Source: UBA4416 sp031539425 (lineage in GTDB: Bacteria > Bacteroidota > Bacteroidia > B-17B0 > Aurantibacillaceae). Taken from it: DNA of 6,285 nucleotides. The notes beneath the pieces were generated by a model, which was not told the DNA's origin, searched no databases, and saw only the letters and a list, made by a program, of their open reading frames with translations. Of this stretch, positions 6,159 to 6,285 are shown one piece after another. A program made the position numbers and the translations under genes. The stretch is taken from NCBI GenBank assembly GCA_031539425.1, contig JAVKLI010000073.1, forward strand, positions 1 through 6,285. The letters run 5' to 3'. Numbering within the stretch: position 1 is the stretch's first letter; every line of letters begins with the position of its first letter.

Positions 6159-6285
6159 TGTTGTCCGATAAAAATACGAATTAGCACTTTATCTCTTTAA
6201 GAAAGTTGATTTTATTGAATAGTATTTAAATTTCTGAAAGCGAAGCCCCCCTATGTATCAAATAAGTCTAATTTAGTTTGATTGA
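6159..6285 (-). other. Upstream flank: no complete gene; possible C-terminal tail of another minus-strand gene
   Basis: This 127-bp flank should hold the promoter of the DUF5683-like gene or the junction with an upstream gene. On the minus strand one frame entering from the right edge reads NQTKLDLFDT and stops at TAG (6251-6253). Ten residues are too few to identify a gene or even show that it is coding. The other two minus-strand frames stop sooner. TATTTTTA (minus strand, about 30 bp from the ATG at 6158) resembles a TAnnTTTG element with one mismatch, but I see no TTG at the right spacing. Confidence 0.3.

Noticed and set aside
6240..6246. GCGAAGC, a sequence known to form an unusually stable DNA mini-hairpin
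   Set aside because: A seven-base match is expected by chance and nothing nearby suggests a replication origin or single-stranded element.
1..6285. CRISPR array, tRNA, rRNA, toxin-antitoxin or defence system
   Set aside because: I saw no regularly spaced repeats, no cloverleaf or rRNA-like conserved segments, and no gene of a known or plausible defence family; the VWA protein is exported and is not paired with an AAA+ partner in the same transcript.

Overview
The window comes from an AT-rich member of the Bacteroidota, most likely an uncultured or poorly studied lineage. The evidence is a DUF5683-type small membrane protein (a family I know essentially from this phylum), a transketolase split into separate N- and C-terminal genes, secreted proteins whose predicted signal-peptide cleavage leaves Gln at +1, an IS30-type transposase, and translation starts without any visible Shine-Dalgarno sequence. 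I cannot place it at genus level.

All five complete genes lie on the minus strand, so transcription runs from high to low coordinates. First comes a DUF5683-like envelope protein (5574-6158). It is followed, after about 100 bp carrying two near-identical 16-bp palindromes, by a YifB/ComM AAA+ ATPase (3934-5472). A 431-bp AT-rich gap with several dyads but no convincing gene separates this from a tight cluster: carA (small subunit of carbamoyl-phosphate synthetase, 2387-3502), the N-terminal (thiamine-diphosphate-binding) half of transketolase (1520-2368), and a secreted von Willebrand factor A protein (149-1516). The gaps inside the cluster are 18 bp and 3 bp, so the three genes look co-transcribed. 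On the plus strand at the left edge, the last 42 codons of an IS30-family transposase point towards the VWA gene and stop 18 bp from its stop codon.

Functionally the window is mostly housekeeping: carbamoyl phosphate for arginine and pyrimidine synthesis, pentose-phosphate interconversion, and a DNA-branch-migration-type ATPase, plus two envelope or secreted proteins of unknown role. I see no obvious metabolic logic joining carA, transketolase and the VWA protein beyond shared transcription. The C-terminal transketolase subunit, often found next to the N-terminal one in this phylum, is absent where it would be expected; the VWA gene takes that place, in the same reading frame as the transketolase and separated from it by two tandem stop codons.

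I found no evidence for a new defence system, CRISPR array, riboswitch or RNA gene. The most useful second-look items are the tandem palindromes upstream of yifB, the split transketolase without its partner and its junction with a TTG-started VWA gene, and the IS30 end abutting the VWA gene.
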